DNA of 64,000 nt from Trichoderma breve (GCF_028502605.1 NC_079236.1:1-64000), one strand, 5' to 3'; numbered from the stretch's first letter, positions 22,319 to 34,600 are shown. A program made the numbers and translations. Notes: generated by a model not told the origin, from the sequence alone.

Positions 22319-22760
22319 TCAGCCAGGGGCCTCTGCTGGCGCCGGGGCTTCTGATGGGAAGAAGGCGCAAATCTCATCAAGGCCAGCGCCGTGTGATAGC
22401 TCTGACAATAGCGGCAGATTGAGGATATTATCGCCAAGGAAGGACTCTATTGTAATGTTGAACTTCGTGATGTTGAAGTTGTAATTGATAGTCTTTTATA
22501 TTATTGCGAAGTATATAATATACCGGACCGCTGCACTGTAAATGAGTGTAGATTGATAGGATTAGTAGTGTGTGTGCATTGATTTTAGTATAGGTCACAA
22601 ACGGCTTCACTAAGTGTGTCGTGTCAAGAGCATTAATGGGAACAACGTCAAACTTGAGATTCGGTGTAGGTTCGTAGGTGCAGAAAGAACCCTCGAGATG
22701 TTTTAACCGAGAGGTCATTGCGGCAAAAGTGAAGGCTACGGGTTGCTTGCCCCAGGATGC
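22319..22760 (-). CDS. Unrecognised small gene or gene fragment
   Basis: On the minus strand a frame containing KQPVAFTFAAMTSRLKHLEG runs to HL near 22606. It can be spliced across an intron of about 135 bp (GTGAAG..AAAG) in the same phase to a second exon, TINYNFNITKFNITIESFLG and onward. That exon ends in an Ala/Pro-rich tail at the stop at 22319. The first exon is open upstream to a possible acceptor near 22760, so more 5' exons may exist. The second exon reads like real protein (balanced codons, N-glycosylation sites). No family is recognised. A competing frame from ATG 22831 (MSLTVLSTYIRKPLPDDLAS, stopping after 56 codons) overlaps. Confidence 0.3.
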
Positions 22761-22834
22761 TAGCTAAGTCGTCGGGTAGAGGTTTACGGATATAAGTAGA
22801 GAGAACAGTCAGACTCATTTCGTTCTTGCGTCAC

Positions 22835-24131
22835 CAGTTGTAAGCAAATTATACGCTGAGATGGGAAAGATGCGTTGGGCTCTGGTTTACTACTGGGGAA
22901 GTTATGTATTGTGGCCGCTGATATCCTAGCTCTCATCTAGTGTCTAGCCAAGAGTTATAAGGCTTTTGATTAGGGAGAAGCATGACGCCGTCATGCCGCT
23001 GTTGCATGCTAATCGGGAATCTGTGATTGGATTGAGGATGAGGAGCTTCCCTCGTAAAGACCATGGTATGCCACTTTAGTCAGATTGATCTGTGTTAGAC
23101 TTAATACGGGAAGCGGTCCCCCTGTCGTTTGTGCAAGAAATCTTATTATGCATCATGAGAAAACACTGAAAACTACTTATCTTCTGACACGAAAGTTTTG
23201 ACAAATCTGAACAGTCTATAAGCTTATGAACCCTAATACTAACGAATAGTTACTTTCTCAATTGTGGTCTTCCGGAGTTTTGGAATATGATTTGGAAGAC
23301 GTGAAGAGCCAAAGTTGGCAATATTGTACAAAGCGCCGGTTGCACAACCTGTTTCAGAAGTACGGGGTGAGTTATCCAGAAGCCCGATAGCTACAGTAAT
23401 AAGACATGTCCCGCCTGTAACTTAACGGACAGCTGAAACTCTGATAAAGCAAATGCAGTGTAATGACTCCGGTGCTTAGGCCGCACAATGAGGCCACGGA
23501 CGCACGGCATCTCGCTCAACTTACGGCTGGCTGTGCCCTTCCGTGGGTGAAGCCAATTCAATGTAAGTAGCAAGGCGTGAACATCACATAAACACGATTT
23601 GGGGGTTCGCTTACATGGAGATGCTTTCTTTCGATGAGATGTCTGCTAATAGCCGCAACAATTGTCCATACTAAATTAGTAAGAACCGAAGGTTGCCGAA
23701 GAGCGAGCACCATTGGGCACGACGGCTGACCGACACCAAATGGGGAAAATGGTGTACCTGCTGCGTTTTTTGGGAAGGAAATGTGGTGTCAGTGGATTAG
23801 TTGCTCTCAGTCAATACTACCATTCTTATGGAGGGGCCATCCCAACATTAGAGACAAATCTTTGCGACTGGAAAACATGTGATTTTATTTGTACCGCTTG
23901 ATGGGTTGTAGAACTACAATGGTACGTAGACACCATTACCAAACTGACTGCTTACTGTATTGTTTAGTTAGGTAGTCACGTAGTTTACTTTTGGCCTGTT
24001 GGAGGATAACGTGGCTTTGACAAGAGACTCATGTCTGGAACAAATGAGTTTAGAAGTTCCCGTGAAGCCATGAGGTCGTTCAACCAAGTATCTAATTAAT
24101 GGACATAGCTGTGTATGGACCCTAAGAGCGA
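22835..24131. other. Intergenic region, no gene supported
   Basis: Only short frames without motifs are present. A 62-codon plus frame at 23713-23901 and a 60-codon minus frame at 23391-23573 lack supporting features. Confidence 0.5.
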
Positions 24132-24581
24132 TTACACGTCATTCTGCTCATACACAATCCACTTTTTGTCCTGGAGAGCAGCTAGGCGATGCGGCATTGC
24201 GTGAAGTGAATACTTCTCGCTCGTTATAAACTTATAGAAATCATCCGCGCTCCGATATTTGACCAGTATCATGTCATCCCATTCATCGTCCGCCTCTCCG
24301 ATTAGGATCCCCATGTGCTTGCCATAAAATAGTACCTCATTGTCAGTTCCCTCAGACGCCTTTAAAAAGGCCGGTGCGTAGCGCTCATGGAATGCCTGCC
24401 ATCCAGAACAAGGAGGCAGAGCCCGTATTTCAGGGAGATCATCCAGACGGTATTCGGCTTGTTCTCGGTACCGAACCAAGTTCAGCATATAGACGGGCTT
24501 GTCTTTGGCTGCGGTTTTCAGGATTGCGAGTATGGCGTTCTCCGCAACACCGAGTTCAGAAAAGGGAGACATGGCTGGCAT
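24132..24581 (-). CDS. DUF1330-like ferredoxin-fold protein
   Basis: This intronless 149-residue protein looks like the DUF1330/dimeric alpha-beta barrel type. It has an N-terminal block 'KPVYMLNLVRYREQA', a middle GWQAFHERYAPAF, a VLFYGKHMGILIG strand, and a C-terminal 'WDDMILVKYRSADDFYKFITSEKY' segment, the order seen in these proteins. Family members are small cytosolic proteins of mostly unknown function, and some act on polyketide-like aromatic intermediates. It is isolated between two non-coding stretches. Confidence is good for the fold and low for any reaction. Confidence 0.78.
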   Translation of the reverse strand: MPAMSPFSELGVAENAILAILKTAAKDKPVYMLNLVRYREQAEYRLDDLPEIRALPPCSGWQAFHERYAPAFLKASEGTDNEVLFYGKHMGILIGEADDEWDDMILVKYRSADDFYKFITSEKYSLHAMPHRLAALQDKKWIVYEQNDV

Positions 24582-25695
24582 ATTGCTAACTTTGAGTTTG
24601 TGAATTTTATAACCAAGGGTGTCTTTATGATTTTGAACTGAAAGAGCACAATATTCTCAGCATAGGCTGGAGTGTTTCTTTAATAATGTAAACTCGCAGA
24701 GAGAATATTGTCCCTCGTTGTCAGCTTACTAAGATTCATATTGAACTTGAAAAAAAGTCTCCGAGTAACAGGATGATTCCAAATGTCTGTATTCTCTATT
24801 AGGAACCTAGAGATTTGTTCAAAATTGGGGTCGTCTTTAAACCTATAAGTTCGAAGCTGCATTTATGGCAGACTTTGAGAAACAAACATCTACGCTACAT
24901 TCGGAGACGCAGGGTTTATTCCTTTTTATGCGAAAAGTACGGAAGATACAGAGAGGATTAGATTTGAAGCTTTGTGTACTATTTCCACGAGATCGTTGCA
25001 GCCAGACAGAAATATGGCAACTAGACAAACCATCTAACTGATGCTGCCTAGGTAGTTAGTGACACAGATTCGATGTGTAGCATCTCGTTCCACACAGTCC
25101 TGACGATGGCACGAGGCCCGCAGGTATATCGAGATGATTACTCACTAATTCTGCAATGCCTGGGGGATCTATTTCCGAATCAGAAAAAGTCTCAAAACTC
25201 AAAACATTCACTCATAATCAGTATAGAATTCCCCCAACAAGCGGTAGGGACAGGTACCATGGTAATACGAGCTAACTCATGCACTAGTGCGGAAAAGGCT
25301 GTCAGTGCGGAAATAGCTTCTAGTGTGGAATAGGCTTCCGGTTAACGTCTTGATCCTGGTACATAGCTCGTTTTCCCTGTTTAGTTGGCCAATCCTTCAA
25401 ATTGCTTGTAGTATCACAAAATCAATGGTAGGTGTTGTAACAAACGCACAACGGCTTACCAAGCTTCCTTATAACTTTATTAATTAATATTTAATCTCTA
25501 CTGATTGATAATCTGATATTTTATATAAAACTCTCCTAGAAAGCTCTCGATCCAAACTATTTAAGCCGGCTATGAGAAGGACAGCTGAACTGAAGAAGAG
25601 GTAGCCATTCACTTTAAAAAGTGAAATCGAGCTGCCTTTAGAATAGCTCACCACATTTAGCTACCTCCACATACCATTGCTGAGTACACATTAAG
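24582..25695. other. Intergenic region with a short tandem repeat
   Basis: No gene is seen. Three imperfect copies of a 17-18-bp unit (agtgcggaaaaggctgtc, agtgcggaaatagcttct, agtgtggaataggcttc) lie in tandem at about 25286-25338. Confidence 0.55.
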
Positions 25696-27056
25696 ATGAA
25701 GGGACTCATTCTGGTATTCTTGTTTGCCTCGCCTGCCAACACCAACACAAGTATCTAACTGTTTTGATAGATTACCGGTGGTACCGGCTTCGTGGGGTCG
25801 CACATCATTCAGCATGCCCTTGATGCTGGCTTTCCCGTTCGAGCGTCCGTACATTAGCCTCTCTGCTCAGACATCCATTTCCTAGCGAACTGACTCTTCG
25901 TATAGTGTGGCTCGTCCAGGTAAGGCTTCGGTTATTCACGCCATGAATCCTAATGCGTCGGGCCTAGAGGTTGTCGAGGTGAAGGACCTAGCAGACGGCG
26001 ACTTCACCGATGCTTTGAAGGGTGAGTTGACGCTCTTGAATATATACGATAACCCTGGTTGTGCTAAAGACGTGATATTAGGAGTCGAGGCTGTTATTCA
26101 CTGCGCCGCACCAAGCTTTGCCGACCCGACTACACCATCTTTAGTGGTCTGGAAGGGTGCTTATGATGGCACTGTTCATCTTATCGAGCAGTCCCTGAAA
26201 GCGGAAATTAAAAAGTTTATATATACGGGGACATTTATGAATCTATTCGGAGATAATGGCAAATCAGCTTTTGGTGCTGAGTTGGTTGGACCAAGTGGTA
26301 AGTCTCGAAAAACTATGTTTCGCCTTCCTAATTATCTATTCAAAGCAACACAAAGCAACACGTTAAAGCGGGGGCTTATAAAGGATAGACTGGAATATGA
26401 TCAAACAAGAGGATGTCTATATGAAGGACGATAATCCTGCTGGTCCTGTTATGGCGTATCTCGGCGCCAAAGTACTTGCTGAGCGTAAGATGTGGGAATT
26501 CGCTGAAGCTAACCCTCAGGTAGATTTTACCTCAGGTATGCTACTACCCCCATACTCGCACACTGATATTGAGAAGCTAATGCTCTTAGTGATCCCGAGT
26601 GGTATCTATGGCCCTTTCGCCAATAATTTCCCAAGGCCGAGCAACATCCCCGGATTAAGCACCAACCAATTCATCTACATGCTCCTCAACGGTGGCCCCG
26701 AAGGCCCCAATACATACCCACCTATATTCGTGGGTCATACGGTTGATGTTCGCGATGTTGCGAAAGCCCATATTTTGGCTCTAAGCGCAGACCCACTTCC
26801 TAACAAGCAGCAAAAGCGTTTTATTTTATCTGAGGGCGTCCATAAATGGCCTGAGGTAGCTGACATGGTACGCAAAAAGCGGCCTGAACTTGCGCCACGC
26901 ATGCCGGGAAAGGATGCTGTCCCGCCGACACAGACGGAAGCGCCACTGGACACCTCCTTGGCTCAAAAGCTCCTTGGTTTTGAGTATCGCCAGTGGGAAG
27001 AAATGTTCCTCACTGGCATTGACGAGTGTCTAAAATGGGAGGCTAGCCGTGTTTAA
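25696..27056 (+). CDS. Extended SDR, NAD-dependent epimerase/dehydratase family
   Basis: Six exons are inferred: 25696-25713, 25771-25844, 25906-26021, 26070-26297, 26389-26535 and 26590-27056. They join in frame to about 349 residues. The N-terminus reads MKGLILITGGTGFVGSHIIQ, a clear TGxxGxxG NAD(P) motif. VIHCAAPSF follows, and the catalytic Tyr/Lys pair is YLGAK in PVMAYLGAKVLAERK. IPSGIYGPF and the C-terminal VDVRDVAKAHILAL are standard for the family. The second intron needs an unusual donor (GTCCGT) to keep frame (VRA-VARPGK). Members reduce carbonyls of flavonoids, aldehydes or polyketides, or act on sugars; the substrate is unknown. It is cytosolic. Confidence 0.83.
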
Positions 27057-27510
27057 AGCGGAAGTACTTGGTTTCAAAGACACTTATTTAAAACCAGTCA
27101 ATTTATGGCGCTGGCCCCCTTTTACTACGTCAGATGTTCGCTACTCCCACAGTGTTGAGATGTGTAGGTTGGGTGTAATATTGTATTGATGAAAGGTATT
27201 GGTTATCTATCATAAAATTGGGGGCAAGGCCTCTTATATATGTATACATAGCCCACGAGATCCGCAGAGATAAATCGGTCAGAGATACTCTGCAGTCAAT
27301 ACGGAGGCCTCACTAGGCCTGTAGGCATTATGCTGGTAAATGGGATTAGCAAATTTGATACAGCATAGACATGTGGCGGCAGCCAGACCGGATCACTCTT
27401 GGAAAGTCAACGAGTCTCATAAACAGTCATGTTTTGGGTGTACACATACGCCTCCGAGCCCACAAGTCCCAATCTCATCAGGAAGCTCGAACTGAAATGG
27501 AGGGCTTCCA

Positions 27511-27905
27511 ATGAAGATAGTTGCTTTCACCGTTTGTGCTGCGCTTGCGAGCGTGAGTGATTTCCACGTTGGCGCAGGTCCTCGACATACGGAGTTGTCA
27601 ATAAGTCGTTTTCTCTGCAGCCTTTTGAGGAAGTATGAGTCATCCAACGATAAAAAGAAGAGAAAGCTTCTTCAAGGTGAGAGCTGGCGTACCTGCGAGG
27701 AGCCCATCAATACCAAACGCAATGACAGTTGTTATGGAAAGTATTAACAGCCATCGCTATGGCAGTAATTCCCTGTTTTGCCGAGTTGCCATATGAAACT
27801 CCGTCGGAACTTGCTCCGCCGCAAGCTGGATATGGAATTGCCTCGGAAGTAGTGTCAGAATTAGTCGCCTTTAGCCGATTTACGAAAGGGGACAGAGGGC
27901 CATAG
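27511..27905 (+). CDS. Possible small secreted protein, unrecognised
   Basis: A start with a hydrophobic N-terminus (MKIVAFTVCAALAS) opens a 55-codon exon (27511-27676). This can be joined across a GTGAGA..ACAG intron, in the right phase, to a second exon (27751-27905) reading AIAMAVIPCFAELPYETPSE and ending in KGDRGP. The product is 107 residues, basic in the middle. Signal-peptide-like start, consistent phase and plausible codons are the only support. It could be noise or a fragment. Confidence 0.3.
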
Positions 27906-29924
27906 CCTGGAGAGCTGCTGACACCTCATGCACCAAAGATGTGGACGGAGGGACAGGATTGTGCAGTGATCAGGACAGAAGATGTCGGAAAGAGAAACGC
28001 GATATTCAACCGCGACTGGACTTGTGATGTGAGTGCTAATGTAAAGTTGTGGCGCTGGGACAAGTGAAGCAGACGTCTCCATGTTCCACCGTTCATAATC
28101 ACAGAAGCAATCATAGTCAACACAAGGCCTTCACCTGGCTTACAACTTACATGTCTTTCATCAAACTGCGGAGTTAAAACACTGAAACAGAGTATGGTAG
28201 TAACACTTGCTATTTAGCCTGAAAGGTAAGCTTTACGTCTTGCATTTATTTAGTATTATTACAAGGCGGATTGGGGATTAACTCGCCCACATTGTTCAAG
28301 GGTTAAGGGAATAATCAAGGCACCAGAAACCTCCCTAAAAGATATTCGGTAGTGAGAAAATATAGCAACTGGATTTTACCATTTTCCCACCCAATTTAGC
28401 CTTCGGCAGTTCCCAAAACCCCAACTATATCAGTTTTGCAATGCTAACAACCAAGAAGGTAATTCAAATACCCAGTAAGTCAACTAAGCTTTCCTCAAAA
28501 TTTACCCTTCTGAAACAGCAGTCTTGCTATTAACAAGTGTAATATGATATACAATGATAAACTAAACAACCCATATATTTGCCCGGGTGCTAGTATATGA
28601 AAATATACTTGCATTTTTTCCCAATGCAGCTCGGAGCCAGATTTGTTAATGTTGCATACATAAAAAAAAAAGACGTCTTACTCTAATTAAGCCTATTAGA
28701 ATATTTTATAACCAAGATGAAACATTTTTATTGCTGTTTATTTCTTGTTTTGTGTAAAGGGTATTACTTGTTCTCCATCAATAACGAAGAATTTACACTA
28801 GTTTTCTTTTATGTACTAATGAACGTCATTTGTTTCTTATCATTTTTTTGAACAACTACCTAAGTGAAATCTTATGTCCCTGCCGGTACTCGCAATAATG
28901 ACCGGCATTTGTGTAGTCTTCTCCTCATTTGGCCTCTTGGGCTTGGCACTGACAGAATAGTACTAACAGGCACCGCTGAGGCTTAATGAGATAAATGTCA
29001 AGCGTGATTGTGACCAACAGGGGTTGGGATAGGGCGAATTGTATGCTCAAGGTAGCATTAGTTCAACCATCCCCTTTCCCCGGCTAATGGCTAATACAGG
29101 AAATAATATTCTCCAATAATTACAGATGTAGCGACAATGAAGGACTTTGGATATCGAGATGAAGATGTCAACTAGACCAGTGGATGGAAGGAGTTCCTTT
29201 CTCATTAGGCCGCATAAAACAAACTACCAAACGGCCCGTCTTACTTGACCTGCGCTGGGGCGTTATTGAGACCCTAATCCGTCCCAGCTGGGAGAGTGCG
29301 CATAGGGTTGTAATGTCTCGGAAGCCGCGCACTTTTAGCCTATTTCTCTCTCTTTAACAATTATGCATATTATGCCTAATTTCTTTTCTATTTATCGGGC
29401 ATTTAATAATCTTTGGCATTGCTACTAGCTGCATTGGCTTTTGTACATTGGGGTGTACCTGCTTTGTGGAGATAACAACCAGGCTCGAAAGTATGCTATA
29501 CCTTGTAAATCGTATTGATTGTAGTAACAAATATACATTGTATATTTTCTTCCTTGAAGGGCTCACAAATCACTTTTCATTTAGTGGAAGGCGAAAAGAA
29601 AAGAGATTTACCAAACAAATAACCGCCACCTTGGCAGGTCATTAGCTCTGATGTTACTCTTCATATAAACACAATGCTACGGGGGCGGTTGTTATTGGAT
29701 AAATCCAGCGGATACATTACATAAATTCTCAGAGTCACAAATTTTTTCCGAGCGTTGGATTGAAGATTTAGGAATACAGAGGTGGGTTTATGTATTCTGC
29801 TATGATATATATAAACTAGTCTTATCTTCATTTTAAAACATATATTCACGATCAGCTATCCTTTGGATTAGAATTTGTTTCTCTTTATACTTGAACCTTC
29901 TGTGAGACATTTGATTCAGCTATA
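27906..29924. other. Gene-poor AT-rich region upstream of the xylanase
   Basis: About 2 kb without a supported gene. It includes oligo-A/T runs and scattered short frames. The last 100-150 bp before 29925 are likely the xylanase promoter, including 'ctctttatacttgaacc' near 29880. Confidence 0.5.
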
Positions 29925-31021
29925 ATGTTGTACACAACACTCCTTTCCCTGGCATTTACTATTGCCACTGGTGTCGCCTCTCCTATCGAAGACAGACAGT
30001 CAACTTCTCTGAACTCTAAGCTCAAGGCTCATGGAAAGAAGTACTGGGGAACTGCCACTGATCAAAGTTCTCTGTCCAAAAGTGGCATGTCGACATTCGT
30101 GCCAGGACAGTTTGGTCAAGTAACTCCTGAAAACAGCATGAAATGGGATGCCACTGAACCTCAGCGCGGCCAATTCAACTTTGCCGCTGCAGACTACCTG
30201 GTCAATTACGCCCAGCAACATGGCCTGTTGATTCGCGGGCATAACCTCCTATGGCACTCACAACTACCATCATGGGTGTCGAGTATCAACGATAAGGCTA
30301 CTTTGACATCAGTCTTACAGAATCACATTAGCAATGTTGCCGGCCGTTATAAGGGAAAGCTTTACGCTTGGGTAAGAACTTGGCGCAATAACTTGCCTGA
30401 TTACTGTAATAATGCTAACTAAAAGTCTTTCTGCAATAGGACGTTGTTAATGAGATTTTCAATGAAGATGGAACCCTGCGCCAGTCAGTCTTCTACAATG
30501 TCCTCGGTGAGGACTTTGTTCGCATCGCTTTTCAGGCAGCAAAGAATGCTGTAAGCGCCTTCTTCCATCTGACTATAAAGATAACAGGGTTTTGACAATG
30601 ATCCTAGGACCCTACCGCAAAGCTATACATCAACGACTACAACCTTGACGACCCAAATTATGCCAAGACCAGAGGCATGATCTCATATGTCCAGAAATGG
30701 CGCTCTCAAGGCATTCCCATTGACGGAATCGGCAGCCAGGGGCATCTTAGCGCTGGCGGAGGGCCTAAGAATGCAGCTGCTCTTAAGGCACTGAGTGCTG
30801 CAGCTCCGGAGGTCGCTATTACTGAGCTTGACATTATTAATGCTCCCTCCTCTGATTACCTCGCGGTCGTTCAGGGATGTCTTGCAGTGTCGAATTGTGT
30901 GGGTATTACAAGTTGGGGTGTTCGTGATGTCGATAGCTGGAGAGCCTCTTCGAATCCTCTTCTTTTTGATGCAAACTACCAACCAAAGGCTGCATACAAC
31001 GCCGTCATAAGTGCATTGTAG
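29925..31021 (+). CDS. Secreted GH10 endo-1,4-beta-xylanase
   Basis: Three exons (29925-30371, 30440-30550, 30608-31021) give 323 residues. There is a signal peptide ([19 protein letters not shown]), then a single GH10 catalytic domain without a carbohydrate-binding module. Diagnostic words are [29 protein letters not shown] with the acid/base Glu (about residue 154), and AITELDI with the nucleophile Glu (about residue 259). The final [11 protein letters not shown] block is also typical. The length is normal. It cleaves internal xylan bonds outside the cell and supports growth on plant cell walls. Both introns have standard borders and fall beside conserved motifs. Confidence 0.96.
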
Positions 31022-32081
31022 ATGCTAAATATCTCAGGAGCTGCTTTATTTATATTTATATATACACATAGTTTCGCCAATGGAAGAGTGGTAGATGTCT
31101 CTTGAGCTATTATTTGAAGAAGTGACTTTTTTTTTCCACCTTACTTTGATCCATAACATATACAGGATAAGCCACAGATCGAAAAGAATTGGCCTTGTGG
31201 TGATGACTGAAACCAAGGGCCCGCAGATGCTGCCTTACTCATAGTCATTGGACGTGCGGTTGAGCTACACGAGGACCGTGTTGTCCTCGATCTTATGAAG
31301 GCATCACTCTAAGCCAGCAGGTCGAGCCTGAGGAGTTAGATGTGTGCTTCCAAGAAGATTTGGGCAACTTAAACATCGATGTTGGTATTAGCTTTCAGAT
31401 GGATAGCCACTGCGCTACCACGAATGTGTATGGGAAGTCGATGTCTATTGTAACAAATCAAGATCCCGGAAGAGCTTTCAAGTTTTATCAGCATGATTAA
31501 GAATTCATCACTGAGTGATGGTGGTGATGAAATATTGACTGATGAAATATTGGCCAGGGTCAAGTGGCATAACGAGTGTTCTAATGCTGCCGGCTTCCAG
31601 GAACTTGCTTCCACTATTGCTGCGGCAATTGGAGCTGATCTAAAGGATATTAAAGTACTGACCGCCAAAGCACAAATCGAGACCAAGGCTGCGAGTATCT
31701 AATGAGATTGCATCTACTCAGAGTATTGAGTAAGATAGGGTTCCTTACTTGTCTGGCCATTATGCAGATTAAAGCAACCCTGAGTTCAGTACAGTACATG
31801 GGCATGTAGAGTTTCCAAGGCGACGACTAAACTTACAGGGATATATATAATCTCAATGCTCATACTCTGGGGTCGGATGTTATCAGGAGGACCACTACAC
31901 TCTTCTCATTGACAGCAATAATACTACTGGTGCGCTACAGAATCTACAGCTAATATGGGCCTCATGATGAAGTAGTTTACGACAGCAGCTTAGCGATATA
32001 ATCATTTTTCAATTAAGGACATAGGATAAGTAACAACCTCTATGTATAGTTCAGGCACAACTCAACGTGAGTGTAACACCA
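31022..32081. other. Intergenic with a possible coding relic and a tRNA-like stretch
   Basis: A tRNA-like stretch on the minus strand near 31185-31270 has an A-box-like TAGCTCAACCG and a poor B-box (GGTTTCAGTCATC). A 69-codon plus frame at 31493-31702 (DEILARVKWHNECSNAAGFQ and so on) looks somewhat protein-like, but its upstream continuation is broken. Neither is convincing as a functional gene. Confidence 0.35.
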
Positions 32082-32192
32082 GCGGAGGAGGCATTCAGCA
32101 TAATATCGTTACAAAGCATCTTTGACCTATCTAGCTTGTCTAAATGTTGGATAGCGGCTAACAAGTCGTGGCGCAAGATAGCGAATGCCTCT
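32082..32192 (+). pseudogene. Short F-box-like relic
   Basis: The plus strand reads AEEAFSIISLQSIFDLSSLS followed by KCWIAANKSWRKIANASL and a stop. This resembles the core of an F-box motif (L..I...L....L..C..V.K.W..IA). No start or remaining protein is found, and it abuts the 3' end of the convergent asparagine synthetase-like gene, so it is at best a fragment. Confidence 0.3.
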
Positions 32193-34600
32193 TTAGACAC
32201 GCCCCGTCACCAGTGCCCAATCTCTTGACTCCGCCTTCTTCACGTCAAATCTCTGGCCTATCGTCACCAGGCTGGCGTACACCAACAGGTTCCGGAACGC
32301 GCGGGCCTCCGCCTCCTCACCAAATCCCTTGTTGAACCCCTGCTCAACTACTTCGTAGTTCAAGAAACCCAGGCTATCCACAGCCTCCTTCGTCAACAGC
32401 TTCTGCAGCATCTGGTAAATGGGCCCTTCCTTGGGCCACTTAAACGGGGCCGAGTAGGGATGTTTCTTCCGCTTGTACAGCTCTTCCGTAATGAATGGCT
32501 TTGCCGCTTCGCGTAGGATCCACTTCTCCGTGAGCAGCTTCTGCGGTGCAGTTCCATCTGTCCAGTACGGTCCCTGCTCGCCAAAGTCTTCCGTCTCGGG
32601 CGTGTATGCGTACTTGAGAGAAGGCGGCAGCCGGTTTACGTACTCGACGAGGTGGTGGTCGAGGAATGGTGTCCGGGCCTCAATCGAGTGGGCCATCTCG
32701 GCCCGGTCACCTAGCGTGCTGAGTATAAAGTTGGGCAGCACTGACTTTGTCCACACATACTCGGCCGTGTGCAGCGAATGCCAGCGGTTGGCCATCTTGG
32801 CGCGTACCTTGGGGTCGTGTGAAGCGACAACCGTAGCGCGGCAATTCATGTCTGGCCAGCGACGAGACACCCAGGGCGCCCAAGTGGCCAGAGATGGTTG
32901 AAAGTAGAGCGTTGGCGCTACGCCCTGGACGTCGTCGGCGGAGGGGTCTTGGTCTGGGCGGTGCAACCATAGGCCGGACCACTTCATCACCTTTTCGAGG
33001 ACATCGTCGGTCATCTTCAACAGATCGAGTCTCGTTTTCTGATCTTTGGCCAATGGGGACGTTGGCATTGAGAGATCCGGCTCATTCAAAATGTCGCGCA
33101 TGAAGAAGGGGTATCCGGCAAAGATCTCGTCAGATCCTTCACCAGACAAGACGACCTTGAACCCGTTGTCTCGGGCTTCCATCGACAGGCCATACTTTCC
33201 AACACCTGCCAGATCGTGGCAAGGAAGTTCAGTGTGGAAAATGGAATCAGTAAAGTACTCCGCCAAGGTGCCTTCGTTCATGTCCTTTTTAGCGAGGTCG
33301 ACGCCAAGCCACTCGGCCGTTCGATCGGCAATATCTACAGACGCGTTAGATTAGGGGGCTGTGTGAAGCAAGGCAGTTTGCACGCACCAGACTCGTCAAA
33401 CCCGGACCCGCTAGGGAACTGTATCGTGAAGCACCGGATATGCTTGCTTGCATCCTCCGTGCCCGCCAACACACCGTCTTCCCGGACGAGGTGTGCCACT
33501 ATTCCCGCCACGGCGGAAGAGTCGATGCCTCCGGACAAGTAGATCCCGACAGGCACGTCAGCCCGCAATCGGAGCCGAACGGCCTCGGTGAGTCGCTCCC
33601 GGACGCCTGAAATGATGTCGTCAAGTTGGCGGGTTTCAACCTTGTCCTGCGAGAAAGTGTCAGATAAGAGTGTTTCTCTTACTTTGTATGTACCATTGCT
33701 GCTGCCCTTACCTTTTCGTTATACTCCATGTCCCAATATCTGTGATGGTGTATGGTCCCATCACTGTGCATCTCTAACCAGCAGCCGGGCAGGACTTTGT
33801 GGACATCTTTAAAGACGGTCCTCTCGCCGTTCATGTACCCGCCATCGACAATGGCCCCAACGTCCCATTCTGGCTGCCAACCCAATGGCAGGAATGCTTT
33901 TGCCTCGGATGCCACCAGTAAGCGTTTCTCCCCTGACTCATCGCGTACAAATGTCCAGTGGAGTGGCTTGATGCCGAAACGATCTCTCCCGGCAATGACA
34001 AGGTCCCTGCGCTCATCGTACAAGATGAAGGCGAATTCGCCTCGGACGTGCTCGATGAAGTCGGGAGCTCCGTAGACCTTGTACAGGGCAACCAGTACCT
34101 CGCTGTCGCTGTGGCTCTTGAAGTGGTACCCGTGTTGTTCGGTCAGAACTTGACGGAGCCTGTCAAAATCGTACACTTCCCCGTTGACCACTGCGTGTAT
34201 TGTTCCGTCGTCGCTATGGATGGGCTGGTCAGCATCGATCGACAGATCGTTGATCGACAGGCGCGCATGACCGAGGCCTGTGTTTAAGTGTTACTTAGAA
34301 ACGGAATCTTGTTGTGAGGAGAAATGGTCATAGCATACCAACTCTAGCATCTTCTGTAGTCCATACATGGGAGTTATCAGGTCCCCTATGGGATATTTCC
34401 GTCAAGCCATCCTCTAGTTGCGTAGTCAAAAGGGCTCGTTGCCTTTTTTGATCTTCAAGCTCCCCATTTACGACGACATCATGGTTTCGAGCGCCTTTGA
34501 AATCCCCGTTTATCACTGTATTATGATTGTTATTGGTATTATGGTGACCATTGCGACGCGGGAAGCGCTCGACCGAGATGCTAGCGAGAATGCCACACAT
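32193..34600 (-). pseudogene. Asparagine synthetase-like (glutamine-hydrolysing), frameshifted
   Basis: Exons are inferred at 34600-34339, 34275-33712, 33646-33388 and 33334-32193. The protein would be about 740 residues, with an N-terminal class II glutamine amidotransferase domain (catalytic Cys2 in MCGIL, then SHRGPD and VNGEVYD). A C-terminal synthetase domain follows, with the ATP-pyrophosphatase loop YLSGGIDSS (near residue 313), VVLSGEGSDEIFAGY and EARTPFLDHHLVE. A Gly/Asn/His-rich insert separates MCGILAS from SHRGPD. The exons sum to 2 nt short of a whole frame. The deficit maps to the conserved GHARLSI block, where catgcgcctg appears instead of a form with an extra GC pair. Using a weaker donor (GTTGGT) would restore frame but lose the motif. 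Such AsnB-like enzymes amidate amino acids or act in natural-product clusters. Confidence 0.8.

Noticed and set aside
31185..31270. Functional tRNA gene
   Set aside because: The A-box is acceptable, but the B-box is poor and the acceptor arms do not pair, so it is kept only as a tRNA-like observation.
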